From CAZEHS01 sp964424355 (GTDB lineage: Bacteria > Bacillota > Clostridia > Peptostreptococcales > Acidaminobacteraceae): a stretch of 64,000 nt of DNA. Within the stretch, counting starts at the first letter, position 1, and each line of letters starts with the position of its first letter. The translations under genes were made by a program, and so were the position numbers. Shown in pieces: positions 32,576-41,189 of this stretch. Below the pieces are notes generated by a model. That model saw nothing but the letters and a program-made list of their open reading frames with translations, was not told the origin of the DNA and did not search any database. Location of the stretch: contig CAYRIO010000003.1 in NCBI GenBank assembly GCA_964424355.1, positions 124,001-188,000 of the forward strand, in the 5' to 3' direction.

Positions 32576-34207
32576 ATGCCTAAAGAGCCTGAAGCCAGAA
32601 TTCGAAAAACTGAACAGAAACTGAAGCGGGCTCAGGAAAAAAAGCAGTGGAAAGAGACCAAACGTCGGGAAAAAGCAACCCGGAAGCAGCTACGCAAATC
32701 CAAGCGATCTGCCGGTTTCAGAAAAGGGGCCGAAGAGATGGCGGAAGGGCTCATGCAGACCCTGAAGGCCCTGATGGATTATGCCCGGGAACAGATTGAA
32801 CACAACATCCGGCTGCAGTTGATTGTGGCTTTCGGGGTTTGTTTTATCGTGGCGCTGATTGTGTTCCAATCCACCCTCCGAAACTACAGTCGGCTGGATG
32901 ATCGGAAGTACCTGGATTATTCGGGTTCCGTCCAACAGATAGAAAAGCATGCGGTGGATATCATCGCACTGCTTGAAGGGGAGTATGGGGAGACCGACAG
33001 CAAGAACCTGGAGCCCATTCTTGACAGCCTTGTTACGGATAACTCTGAAACCGCCCGCTATTATATCTTGGATATGACGGGAAAGGTTCTTGCCAGCAAT
33101 GACAGCGGCCATCCTGAATCCTTCGATTTTCACAGTCTGGTCCGGGAGGTTCAGACTGAAATGAACCAGGAAGGCGATTCCGGCCGTTATAGCCTGCTCC
33201 TGTCCATACAGCGGAAGGATGCCCTCTGGCTCCTATACCGGGATGAATCCGTGGGGGAAGTGAAATACAAGAAAGCGGGGAACATTGCCGGACTGATGGC
33301 GATTTTGCAGGCCACGGCGGTCTTCATCCTGATGTTCTACATCATTACCAAGCGGAAGGTCCAGTATATCCAGCAGATTTCCTCCGGCGTCGGCATCATT
33401 GCCCGCGGGGAGCTGGCCCACCGTGTCCCTGAGTACGGCAAGGACGAGCTGTTTATTCTGGCTAAATCCATCAATCATATGAGCCGGTCCCTGAAGGAAC
33501 AGATAGAGTCAGAGCGGGCCGCGGAGAAGAGCAAGCAGGAACTGATCACCAATGTGTCCCATGATCTGCGGACGCCTCTGACCTCAGTCCTGGGGTATTT
33601 GAAGCTGGTCATTGATAAACGCTATGAGTCTCCGGAACAGATGGAGGAATACTTGCAGACCGTCTATCATAAATCCGAAAAACTGAAGGTGCTGATTGAT
33701 GACCTTTTCGACTATACGAAGCTGACATATACCGGCATCGGTCTTGACCGGGTGCGGATTGCGCTGAATGAATTGGTGGAACAGATGGTGGAGGAATACA
33801 TTCCGGTTCTGGAAGAAAACCGTCTGGAAATACGGCTTGGGCTTCCTGCTGAGGATGCCTGGTGCCTGATCGATCCGCAAAAAATTCATCGGGTTCTGGA
33901 AAACCTCCTGTCAAATGCGGTGAAATACAGTGATAAGCCCGGCGATATCACCGTGAACATCCTCCCGGAAAATGCGGGATATCGGCTGACCATGGAAAAC
34001 CCGGCAAAGGATCTGGAAGGCGTTGATCTGAGTCAAATCTTTGATCGCTTTTACCGGTTGGACGCATCCCGTTCCTCTGATACAGGCGGCAGTGGTCTTG
34101 GCCTTGGTATTGCGAAGGGGATCGTGGAAGCCCACGACGGCACCATTGGCGTGAAATACGAGGCTGGGCGGGTGGCCTTCACCGTGTGGCTGCCGGCAGA
34201 GGTTTGA
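32576..34207 (+). CDS. Sensor histidine kinase with HAMP and long basic N-terminal extension
   Basis: 543 aa. Unusually, the first ~75 residues are cytosolic and extremely rich in Lys, Arg and Glu. TM1 is about 80-100, extracellular domain 101-235, TM2 236-257, HAMP 258-312, HisKA with H329 in NVSHDLRTPL, HATPase about 430-540 (LLSNAVKYS N-box, GLGLGIAKGIVEAH G2 box). It should phosphorylate the adjacent OmpR-type regulator. The order resembles VanS/PhoR-like kinases. The charged extension could contact RNA, polyphosphate or acidic partners; this is inference. Confidence 0.9.
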   Translation: MPKEPEARIRKTEQKLKRAQEKKQWKETKRREKATRKQLRKSKRSAGFRKGAEEMAEGLMQTLKALMDYAREQIEHNIRLQLIVAFGVCFIVALIVFQSTLRNYSRLDDRKYLDYSGSVQQIEKHAVDIIALLEGEYGETDSKNLEPILDSLVTDNSETARYYILDMTGKVLASNDSGHPESFDFHSLVREVQTEMNQEGDSGRYSLLLSIQRKDALWLLYRDESVGEVKYKKAGNIAGLMAILQATAVFILMFYIITKRKVQYIQQISSGVGIIARGELAHRVPEYGKDELFILAKSINHMSRSLKEQIESERAAEKSKQELITNVSHDLRTPLTSVLGYLKLVIDKRYESPEQMEEYLQTVYHKSEKLKVLIDDLFDYTKLTYTGIGLDRVRIALNELVEQMVEEYIPVLEENRLEIRLGLPAEDAWCLIDPQKIHRVLENLLSNAVKYSDKPGDITVNILPENAGYRLTMENPAKDLEGVDLSQIFDRFYRLDASRSSDTGGSGLGLGIAKGIVEAHDGTIGVKYEAGRVAFTVWLPAEV

Positions 34208-34271
34208 AATCCCTGCGTGTAAGCCGGAAAAAAGGGGTATCATAGGGGAAAGAACTTGAGGGGGCGGGCTG

Positions 34272-35105
34272 ATGGGCAAGAACAAGGATAAAAAAGAAGA
34301 AAAGACGGAAAATAGAATCTCAAAAGATGTTTATGAAAAAGAAATGGAACGGCTCAACGTTGAGCTGGTCAAGCTCCAGGAATGGGTGCGCTATAAGGGG
34401 ATGAAGGTAGTCATCCTGTTTGAAGGACGGGACGCTGCCGGCAAGGGCGGTGTCATCAAGCGGATCACAGAACCGCTTAATCCACGTTATTGCAAGGTCG
34501 TTGCCCTGGGCACCCCCACGGAGCGGGAAAAAACCCAGTGGTATTTCCAGCGTTATGTATCGAATCTGCCAGCTGCAGGCGAAATGGTCCTTTTTGATCG
34601 GAGCTGGTATAATCGGGCGGGTGTTGAAAAGGTCATGGGCTTCTGTTCCGAGGAGGAGTATCAGGAATATCTTCGCAGCTGCCCGGAATTTGAGCGGATG
34701 TTGGTGCGGTCAGGCATTATCCTGATTAAATACTGGTTCAGTGTCAGTGATGAAGAGCAGGAAAAACGGTTCGAAGACCGGATGGAAGATCCGACGAAGC
34801 GCTGGAAGCTCAGCCCCATGGATATGGAATCCCGGAAGCACTGGGTGGATTATTCCCGGGCCAAGGACGCCATGTTCTCCCATACCGATATCAAACAGGC
34901 CCCTTGGTTTGTGGTGGAAGCGGATCAGAAGAAGCGGGCCCGGATCAACTGCATATCGCACCTTTTGAGCCTTTTCGAATATAAAGACCTTACGCCAGAT
35001 CCGATTCCACTGCCAAAGAGGCAGCATGATGACACGTATGTAAGGCCTCCCATTACGGATCAGACCTTCGTGCCGGATGTGTGTGCGGAATTGATAGAGG
35101 CATAA
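34272..35105 (+). CDS. ppk2: Polyphosphate kinase 2 (PPK2 family)
   Basis: 277 aa, single-domain PPK2. Walker A EGRDAAGKGG at 51-60, Walker B LFDRSWYNRAGVE at 107-119, and the lid with RWKLSPMDMESR. PPK2 enzymes transfer phosphate from polyphosphate to nucleoside mono- or diphosphates. The AAGKGG and DRSWYNRAGVE motifs do not settle ADP versus AMP preference. Preceded by GGGGGCGG 5 bases before ATG and the kinase gene 64 bases upstream; a strong terminator ends this run. With ppx and ppk1 nearby, all three classic polyphosphate enzymes lie within 9 kb. Confidence 0.92.
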   Translation: MGKNKDKKEEKTENRISKDVYEKEMERLNVELVKLQEWVRYKGMKVVILFEGRDAAGKGGVIKRITEPLNPRYCKVVALGTPTEREKTQWYFQRYVSNLPAAGEMVLFDRSWYNRAGVEKVMGFCSEEEYQEYLRSCPEFERMLVRSGIILIKYWFSVSDEEQEKRFEDRMEDPTKRWKLSPMDMESRKHWVDYSRAKDAMFSHTDIKQAPWFVVEADQKKRARINCISHLLSLFEYKDLTPDPIPLPKRQHDDTYVRPPITDQTFVPDVCAELIEA

Positions 35106-35156
35106 AGGGCAGTGGTCGGTTCACGGCCTTGGAGCGATACAAACGCCAAAAGTCTT

Positions 35157-35205
35157 ATACAAAAAGGAGATACTGCCGTAAGAACGGCAGTATCTCCTTT
35201 TGTAT
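35157..35205. terminator. Bidirectional terminator after ppk2
   Basis: ATACAAAAGGAGATACTGCCGT-type arms (35157-35179 and 35184-35205) form a stem of about 21 bp with a 4-base loop and T-rich flank. Confidence 0.88.
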
Positions 35206-35259
35206 GATTGCGCTTGTTTTTTGATAGCAGAGCGTCAGCGGTAGGATGATGGGGACGCC

Positions 35260-36801
35260 TTACCGTTTACCGCTGCGCATGCCGCCTTTTGGGCCGCTGT
35301 TCATAGCGCTGAAATTCTTTTTAGGGGCCGGACGCGTGCTGGCGCCATCCTTGTAGCTGCCTTCACTCCGTGAACCGGCACGGGCCGATTTCGGCTTGCC
35401 GGAATCCGGTTTGGCAGCCCGTGGGGGAGATTGATGGAGGCGGGGCGTTTCGACTTTTGGGGCAGCCTGTTGGGGCCGCGAAGTTTCCGGCTTGGGAGCG
35501 CCATGGCCTCTTTTGCCGCTGGGTGCCTTGCGATCCGGTGCGCCCTTGGAGTCGGAGGAAGGCTTGCTTTTGTTAAAGCGGCCCTTTCCGGTGAGGCTGT
35601 GATCCCGCGGGTTGCCGTTCCGGTCCAAATGTTTGGGCAGCTTTTTCCGGGGTTCTTCATGGACGTGGTCTCCGGGCATCCGGCCTTTGGAGAGTGTCAT
35701 CCCAATACCGCGCTCGATGTCCAGGACGCTGTGGCGGTCAGTGGGGGAGGCGAAGGTGATGGAAACGCCGGTATTTCCGGCGCGGCCGGTTCGACCGATC
35801 CGGTGAATGTAGCTTTCGGCATCTCCGGCGACATCATAGTTGAATACATGGGTGATGCCATCGATATCCAGTCCGCGGGCGGCAACATCGGTGGCAACCA
35901 GCAGTTGAACGGCGCCGGTCCGGAACAGCTTCATGACCCGTTCCCGTTTGCTCTGGGTCAGATCGCCGTGGAGCTCATCGCATTTGAAGCCCTCTTCATG
36001 GAGTGCCTGCAGCAGCGCACTGACACGGCGCTTCGTGCGGCAAAAGATGATGGCCATGTAAGGGTTTGTTTCGCGAAGTGTTGCAATAAGAGCATCCTGT
36101 CGGTTTCTGTCGGAGGTTTCAATAACCTTCTGCTGGATGCTTTTCAGGGTGATCTGTTCGGATTTGATGGTGATGGGTACCGGAACGTTCATGAACCGGT
36201 TGGCCAAGAGTTTGATGGCATGGGGCATTGTGGCGGAAAAACAGAGGGTCTGCCGCTTTTTAGGGGTCTGGCTGATGATGGCTTCAACATCCGGCAGAAA
36301 GCCCATGTGAAGCATTTGGTCCGCTTCATCCAATACGAGGTAGCGAATATGGTTCAGGGCGATGTTCTTCCGGCGCATATGGTCCAGAATCCGGCCCGGG
36401 GTTCCGATGACCAGATGGATATTGCCCTTCAGCTTGCGGGTCTGGGATTCGATATCCTGACCGCCGTAGGCTGCAAGGATATTGAGTTTTTTGAAGTGGG
36501 CCAGTTTTCTTGCTTCAGCCGTAATCTGGATCGCCAGTTCCCGGGTAGGGGTGATGATCAGGCCCTGGATCCCTTGAATCTCAGAATCATTGGTGTCGAA
36601 AAGCGGCAAAAGGAAGGCCAGGGTCTTGCCTGTACCGGTCTGTGCCTGAGCAATGATATCCTTACCGCTGTATGCTGCCGGAATCGCCTGGGTCTGTACA
36701 GGCGTGGGCAGATCGATCCGCTGCTGGGTCAGGGCTTCGCAAAGTGTTTCGCTGACGCCCAGATGTGCAAAGCCATGTTTCTTAAATGTGCTTTCATTCA
36801 T
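35260..36801 (-). CDS. DEAD-box RNA helicase with basic low-complexity tail
   Basis: 513 aa. Q-motif Q36, Walker A AQTGTGKT (53-60), PTRELA, GTPGR, DEAD (158-161), SAT (189-191) and HRIGRTGRAG are all present, so the helicase core (1-370) is intact. Residues about 385-513 are a Lys/Arg/Pro/Ser/Gly tail of the RhlE/CshA kind that binds RNA. It unwinds RNA in ribosome assembly or mRNA decay, often in the cold. The frame opens at 36822, but GAAGGA sits 9 bases before ATG 36801. Monocistronic. Confidence 0.9.
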   Translation of the reverse strand: MNESTFKKHGFAHLGVSETLCEALTQQRIDLPTPVQTQAIPAAYSGKDIIAQAQTGTGKTLAFLLPLFDTNDSEIQGIQGLIITPTRELAIQITAEARKLAHFKKLNILAAYGGQDIESQTRKLKGNIHLVIGTPGRILDHMRRKNIALNHIRYLVLDEADQMLHMGFLPDVEAIISQTPKKRQTLCFSATMPHAIKLLANRFMNVPVPITIKSEQITLKSIQQKVIETSDRNRQDALIATLRETNPYMAIIFCRTKRRVSALLQALHEEGFKCDELHGDLTQSKRERVMKLFRTGAVQLLVATDVAARGLDIDGITHVFNYDVAGDAESYIHRIGRTGRAGNTGVSITFASPTDRHSVLDIERGIGMTLSKGRMPGDHVHEEPRKKLPKHLDRNGNPRDHSLTGKGRFNKSKPSSDSKGAPDRKAPSGKRGHGAPKPETSRPQQAAPKVETPRLHQSPPRAAKPDSGKPKSARAGSRSEGSYKDGASTRPAPKKNFSAMNSGPKGGMRSGKR

Positions 36802-37041
36802 TAAGTCGGTTCCTTCTTTCATTTATATGAGGGAAATCCTCAGAGTCATCCACTGGTCGTAGCTTTCAGTATACCATGGGATGGTGACTGAATGAAACAG
36901 GGCATTGGCGGTTTAACGAAAATAATTAATCCGTTTTGGTGATTCTGCCGATGCGGCAGCTGAGTGAATCGGATATGATGGATTGAAAGTAACAGTGGCG
37001 GATTGCGCTTCAGAGATAGGGAAAGCACAGGAGGAGACACC

Positions 37042-38136
37042 ATGGCAGGCGTGAAACTGATGGGGATCAATAAAAAATATGAGAATGGTTTTCATGCGGT
37101 GAAGGATGTGAACCTGGATATCGCCGATAAGGAATTCATGGTACTGGTTGGCCCTTCTGGGTGCGGCAAAACCACAACCCTTCGGATGATTGCGGGTCTT
37201 GAAAGCATCAGCGGCGGTGATCTGCTGATCGGCGATGCCAAGATGAATGATGTATCCCCAAAGGATCGGGATATCGCCATGGTGTTCCAGAACTATGCCC
37301 TGTACCCGCATATGACGGTTTATGAGAACATGGCTTTTGGTCTCAAACTGAGGAAACGGCCCAAGAAAGAGATTGACGAGCGGGTGAAAAAAGCGGCAGA
37401 TATTCTGGGAATTGAAGATCTGCTGGTACGCAAGCCCAAAGAGCTCTCCGGAGGGCAGCGACAGCGGGTAGCACTGGGTCGAGCCATTGTACGGCATCCC
37501 CAGGTGTTCTTGATGGACGAGCCGCTATCGAATCTGGATGCGAAGCTTCGGGTACAGATGCGTGCCGAGCTGATCAAGCTTCATTATGAGCTGGGAACCA
37601 CCTTCATCTATGTGACACACGATCAGACGGAGGCCATGACCATGGGGACCCGGATCTGTGTCATGAACAAAGGGGTTATCCAGCAGATCGCTACCCCCCA
37701 CGAAATATATAACCATCCGGCAAACCTCTTTGTGGCCGGTTTTATCGGATCACCGGCCATGAATACCATGGATGTGACGGTGACAGACCAGGATGGGCAG
37801 GCTGCAATCCTGGTGAATGGCTCCTCCCTGGTTTGCCAGAAACCGGACTTCGGTAAGGATCGCTGGGAAAAATCGGTGGGCAAGCCCTTGGTGCTGGGGG
37901 TTCGCCCCGAGGATATCACCCTCTGCGGCGCGAGCGATGCCGGCGCCTTGGCGGGACGGGTGGATGTGACGGAATTCATGGGAGCCGAACTGTTCATTAC
38001 CATTGCGGTGAAGGATACCACCCTGGCAGCGAAGGTGCGCCCGGATCAGCATGTGAAGATGGGGGACAATATCTGGTTCCGCTTTGATCCGACCCGGCTT
38101 CATCTGTTTGACAAAGAAACAGAAAACGCGTTATGA
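37042..38136 (+). CDS. Sugar-type ABC transporter ATPase (MsmK/UgpC family)
   Basis: 364 aa. Walker A GPSGCGKT (37-44), Q-loop Q83, signature LSGGQ (135-139), Walker B LMDE (157-160), H-loop in YVTHDQTEAM, then a TOBE-type regulatory domain to the end. The long form with C-terminal domain is typical of ATPases that energise carbohydrate importers. No permease or binding protein is adjacent; such solitary ATPases can serve several importers. GGAGGAG precedes ATG 37042; the frame opens earlier at 37003 without a ribosome site. A PucR-like regulator follows. Confidence 0.9.
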   Translation: MAGVKLMGINKKYENGFHAVKDVNLDIADKEFMVLVGPSGCGKTTTLRMIAGLESISGGDLLIGDAKMNDVSPKDRDIAMVFQNYALYPHMTVYENMAFGLKLRKRPKKEIDERVKKAADILGIEDLLVRKPKELSGGQRQRVALGRAIVRHPQVFLMDEPLSNLDAKLRVQMRAELIKLHYELGTTFIYVTHDQTEAMTMGTRICVMNKGVIQQIATPHEIYNHPANLFVAGFIGSPAMNTMDVTVTDQDGQAAILVNGSSLVCQKPDFGKDRWEKSVGKPLVLGVRPEDITLCGASDAGALAGRVDVTEFMGAELFITIAVKDTTLAAKVRPDQHVKMGDNIWFRFDPTRLHLFDKETENAL

Positions 38137-38229
38137 TTATTGAAAGAGACAGGGCCTTGTAAGCCTGTGTCAGCAGCGGAGCAGCGGCCGAGAGGCTCTG
38201 TTCCGTTTCAGTTTTCTGGGGAGCATATC

Positions 38230-39207
38230 ATGGGAGACGAAAGAAACAAGCATTCAATCGGCCGGATTCTGGATAGCCTGCCGGGAGATTTGGCACTGGT
38301 GAGAATAGATGGAACCCTGCTGGCCAGGAAAGGCCCAACCGGAGAAGCCGCCTATGCATCATGGCCCTGGATTCCACTTTTCAGTGGAACCGGGAGGGCC
38401 TGCAGACTTCATTGGCGGCCCGCCACAGGGTATGATCCGGCGGTGATGACGGGTCCCCTGGAATTACTGTTGGGGGATCTGATTGTCTCCGGTCCGGAAT
38501 ACTGGTTCAAGCGGTTGCTCACGGAACCGGCCCATACCTTGGATATGGAGTCGTTTCCAATCAGTTCCCGGGGAGCTGTCCCGGTGAGGCTGGGGGTCCT
38601 GAAACTGCGGGAAACGGCCGTGACTGAAACCCTGGAGGCATTACAGGCACTGCTCCCGGACTTGAAGACGGTGATGCTGGCGCCTGGATGTATGATTGTA
38701 ACCCTGCCGACAGAGCCGGAAATGGCTCAGGATTGGTCTGAATCCATGCTGGCCCTCCTGGCAGAGGAATTGATGGTGGACCCCCTGATCATTGCCGGGG
38801 AAGTGATCATCAATTTGGGGATGCTCCATCCCCATGCCCTGGCGTTGGAAAGCCTGTGCAAAAGTATTTACGCCCAAGGCGGCAGAGGGATTCAGTCCCT
38901 GATGGGTCATTTGCCGGAGTTGATCATGGGAAGGTTGATAGATAGCCCTGAACCGCTGATTCGAGATTTAGGCCGGATCATTGAACCGGTACAAAAGGAT
39001 CCGGATCTTTCTCTGACCGCGTCCGTTTTTATTCAGGCCAATCTCAGCATTGCTGAAACGGCCCAAAATCTATTCATCCACAGGAACACGCTGGTTTATC
39101 GGCTGAGCAAGATTGAAAAGCTTACAGGCCTTGATCTGAAGCGTTTGGATCAGGCGATGGCTTTTGTCCTCCTAAAGGCTGCCCAGGCAGAAGAATCCGC
39201 CACCTAA
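38230..39207 (+). CDS. PucR/CdaR-like transcriptional regulator
   Basis: 325 aa. The C-terminal ~60 residues (NLSIAETAQNLFIHRNTLVYRLSKIEKLTGLDL) are the PucR C-terminal helix-turn-helix. The preceding 265 residues are a poorly conserved GGDEF-like/sensory region as in sugar-diacid regulators, with no recognisable ligand site. The frame opens at TTG 38140; ATG 38230 with GGGGAGC 6-7 bases before it is preferred. It is in line with the ABC ATPase gene 93 bases upstream and may regulate carbohydrate uptake; this is contextual inference. Confidence 0.75.
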   Translation: MGDERNKHSIGRILDSLPGDLALVRIDGTLLARKGPTGEAAYASWPWIPLFSGTGRACRLHWRPATGYDPAVMTGPLELLLGDLIVSGPEYWFKRLLTEPAHTLDMESFPISSRGAVPVRLGVLKLRETAVTETLEALQALLPDLKTVMLAPGCMIVTLPTEPEMAQDWSESMLALLAEELMVDPLIIAGEVIINLGMLHPHALALESLCKSIYAQGGRGIQSLMGHLPELIMGRLIDSPEPLIRDLGRIIEPVQKDPDLSLTASVFIQANLSIAETAQNLFIHRNTLVYRLSKIEKLTGLDLKRLDQAMAFVLLKAAQAEESAT

Positions 39208-39256
39208 AACACCGGCTCCCAACTGAGATCACTCTCGCTTGGGAGCCGGTGTTTTT
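39206..39256. terminator. Bidirectional terminator
   Basis: AAAACACCGGCTCCCAA and TTGGGAGCCGGTGTTTT form a 17-bp stem with a 16-base loop. It overlaps the stop codons of both convergent genes. Confidence 0.88.
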
Positions 39257-40154
39257 AGGGTTTTATCAGGAACCACTTGATGGACACAAGGATGGCGATA
39301 TGCACCGGATAGAACCAGTATGCCACCCAGCGGTTCAACCGCAGCTTTCCGGGACGATTTTCAAAAATCCAGATGATCGGCAGGACCATGATGCTTCGCG
39401 CCTGGAAGAAGACATCACTGAAGGTCGGAAGCGATTGAAGCGACCACAGGGCTGTCGTGAGGACGGTAACCGGGCTGCACCAGAAAGTGAGCAAGGTTTG
39501 AATCCCGGCGAATCCGCCGGCAGAACTCCTGAGGTCCCAGAGCGGGTATTGTTCCACCGCATGGAACCACGACATGCCCAGATAGGCCAGGGCCAACTTG
39601 GTTGGGGAACTGCGGAACCGGTAAAAGACGAGGAACATCAGCTGCCCATAGGATCCATAGGAAAATAGGAATTCAGGATTCCAAGCATTCAGAATGTCCG
39701 GGGTGGCCACAAGAATCAGAGATACCGCCACCCAGAAAAATGATAGAATGATATTCGGAAGCCTCTTTCTAGGGATGCTCCGGATGGCATTACCGGCTTT
39801 ATCGGCGGCGAAAAGGAGTACGATGCCTGAAAACAACTGAAAAATGATGTTGATGTGCAGCGGGTGCATGATGATATCCGGGTTCAGGAACATATAAGGG
39901 ACCTGGGAGACGCATCCGAACAGGAACAGTCGCAAAGCATATTTGGAACGGCTGGAGGTATGCACGAACCCTTCAACCAATTGCCAGCTGAAGATCGGGA
40001 AAGCAATGCGGCCGATTGTCCGCCAGAGCAGCTGTTCCGGGAAAAAGATTGCGCCGATATGATCGATCAGCATGGTGAGCAAAGCGATGATCTTCAGGGC
40101 GTCGTTGCGGTGTGTTGGGCTGGTCTCTATGGAGGGCATCAAGCGGTCCGTCAT
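39255..40154 (-). CDS. TraX-like membrane protein
   Basis: 299 aa with about 8 hydrophobic segments. NDALKIIALLTMLIDHIG near the N-terminus and WRTIGRIAFPIFSWQLVEGF identify the TraX family, first known for acetylation of F-pilin but common as chromosomal membrane acyltransferase-like proteins. No conjugation gene is nearby, so the plasmid-transfer role does not apply. AAAGGAG lies 6 bases before ATG 40154; the frame opens at 40178. Divergent from the inositol-phosphatase gene. Confidence 0.82.
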   Translation of the reverse strand: MTDRLMPSIETSPTHRNDALKIIALLTMLIDHIGAIFFPEQLLWRTIGRIAFPIFSWQLVEGFVHTSSRSKYALRLFLFGCVSQVPYMFLNPDIIMHPLHINIIFQLFSGIVLLFAADKAGNAIRSIPRKRLPNIILSFFWVAVSLILVATPDILNAWNPEFLFSYGSYGQLMFLVFYRFRSSPTKLALAYLGMSWFHAVEQYPLWDLRSSAGGFAGIQTLLTFWCSPVTVLTTALWSLQSLPTFSDVFFQARSIMVLPIIWIFENRPGKLRLNRWVAYWFYPVHIAILVSIKWFLIKP

Positions 40155-40245
40155 GGAAATCTCCTTTAGCGATAACATTTTCTTGCAGGACTAATTCGAC
40201 AGATCAGGGGCTTGTCCCTCTATTTTTCTGAAGGGAGAATCATAA

Positions 40246-41049
40246 ATGAACCTTAAAATATGTCTTCTTGAAGCGGTATCTTGGGCCAGAGAGGCAGGGG
40301 CCTTGCAAAAAGAGCGTTTTGGGACGGAACTGGTCATTGAAAGGAAGTCGTCCCAGATCGATTTGGTGACGGAGGTAGATAAGCAATCGGAGCGGATGAT
40401 TCTTGAAAACATCCGACGGGTCTACCCGGATCACAGCATCCTGTCAGAGGAGACGGGACATCAAGGGAACCCCTCTGACTACTGTTGGGTAGTGGATCCT
40501 CTGGATGGCACGACCAACTATGCTCAGGGGCTTCCGATTTTTGCGGTCTCCATTGCTTTGCAGCACCGGGGGCAAAGTGTGGTGGGGGTCGTGTACGCCC
40601 CCATGACGGATCAGCTCTATACCGCGGTGATTGGCGAAGGCGCCCATCTGAATGGACATCCCATCACCGTGGCCTCTAAGGAAAAACTGTGTGAGTGCGT
40701 TCTGGCAACAGGATTTCCCTATGACAGCGCCAGCCATCCGGATAACAATGCCAATTATGCCTCCCATTTGATTCCCAAGCTGCGGGGTCTCCGCCGCATG
40801 GGCGCTGCCGCCTATGATCTGGCACAGGTGGCTTCCGGGACCCTGGACGGCTACTGGGAATTGGGTCTCAGTCCCTGGGATGTGGCGGCGGGTTCGCTGT
40901 TGGTCACAGAAGCGGGTGGAGTCATTCAACCTTGGTCCGGCAAAAGGGGAAATGCTGTGATTGCTGGGAACTGCCGACTGGTACACCTCATAAGCAAAGA
41001 ACTGGCCCAGGTGAATCTCCACGGAATCACAATGGTGGGGCTCACCTAG
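40246..41049 (+). CDS. Inositol-1-monophosphatase family protein (SuhB-like)
   Basis: 267 aa. Metal and catalytic motifs are complete: DLVTEVDKQSE, E69 in SEETG, D84-P-L-D87-GTTN, and WELGLSPWDVAAG near residue 205-217. The family dephosphorylates inositol phosphates or related sugar phosphates, and some members remove phosphate from NADP or PAP. ATG 40246 follows GGGAGAA. Probably monocistronic; the LtaS run begins from its own promoter. Confidence 0.9.
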   Translation: MNLKICLLEAVSWAREAGALQKERFGTELVIERKSSQIDLVTEVDKQSERMILENIRRVYPDHSILSEETGHQGNPSDYCWVVDPLDGTTNYAQGLPIFAVSIALQHRGQSVVGVVYAPMTDQLYTAVIGEGAHLNGHPITVASKEKLCECVLATGFPYDSASHPDNNANYASHLIPKLRGLRRMGAAAYDLAQVASGTLDGYWELGLSPWDVAAGSLLVTEAGGVIQPWSGKRGNAVIAGNCRLVHLISKELAQVNLHGITMVGLT

Positions 41050-41119
41050 TCCGCCACACGCATTCTCTTTCCTTCTAATGCACTCCTAATGAATCCTGTC
41101 CGGGTTTCGTCAGTTTTTG

Positions 41120-41128
41120 TGATATAAT
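41120..41128 (+). promoter_or_regulatory. Extended -10 promoter of the LtaS-led operon
   Basis: TGATATAAT (TGnTATAAT), 61 bases before the LtaS-type gene, same form as the promoter at 24206. Confidence 0.6.
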
Positions 41129-41189
41129 GAAAGACGTTTGTAATGACTGCATATTGAAACCCGGTGAATGAGTGACCATGGAGGATACG

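Noticed and set aside
35431..36804. 457-codon frame opposite the DEAD-box helicase
   Set aside because: The helicase motifs are complete on the other strand; this frame is a codon-bias artefact.
39255..40154. TraX-like gene as a sign of a conjugative element
   Set aside because: No other transfer, integration or relaxase genes are present, and chromosomal TraX-like proteins are common in Firmicutes.
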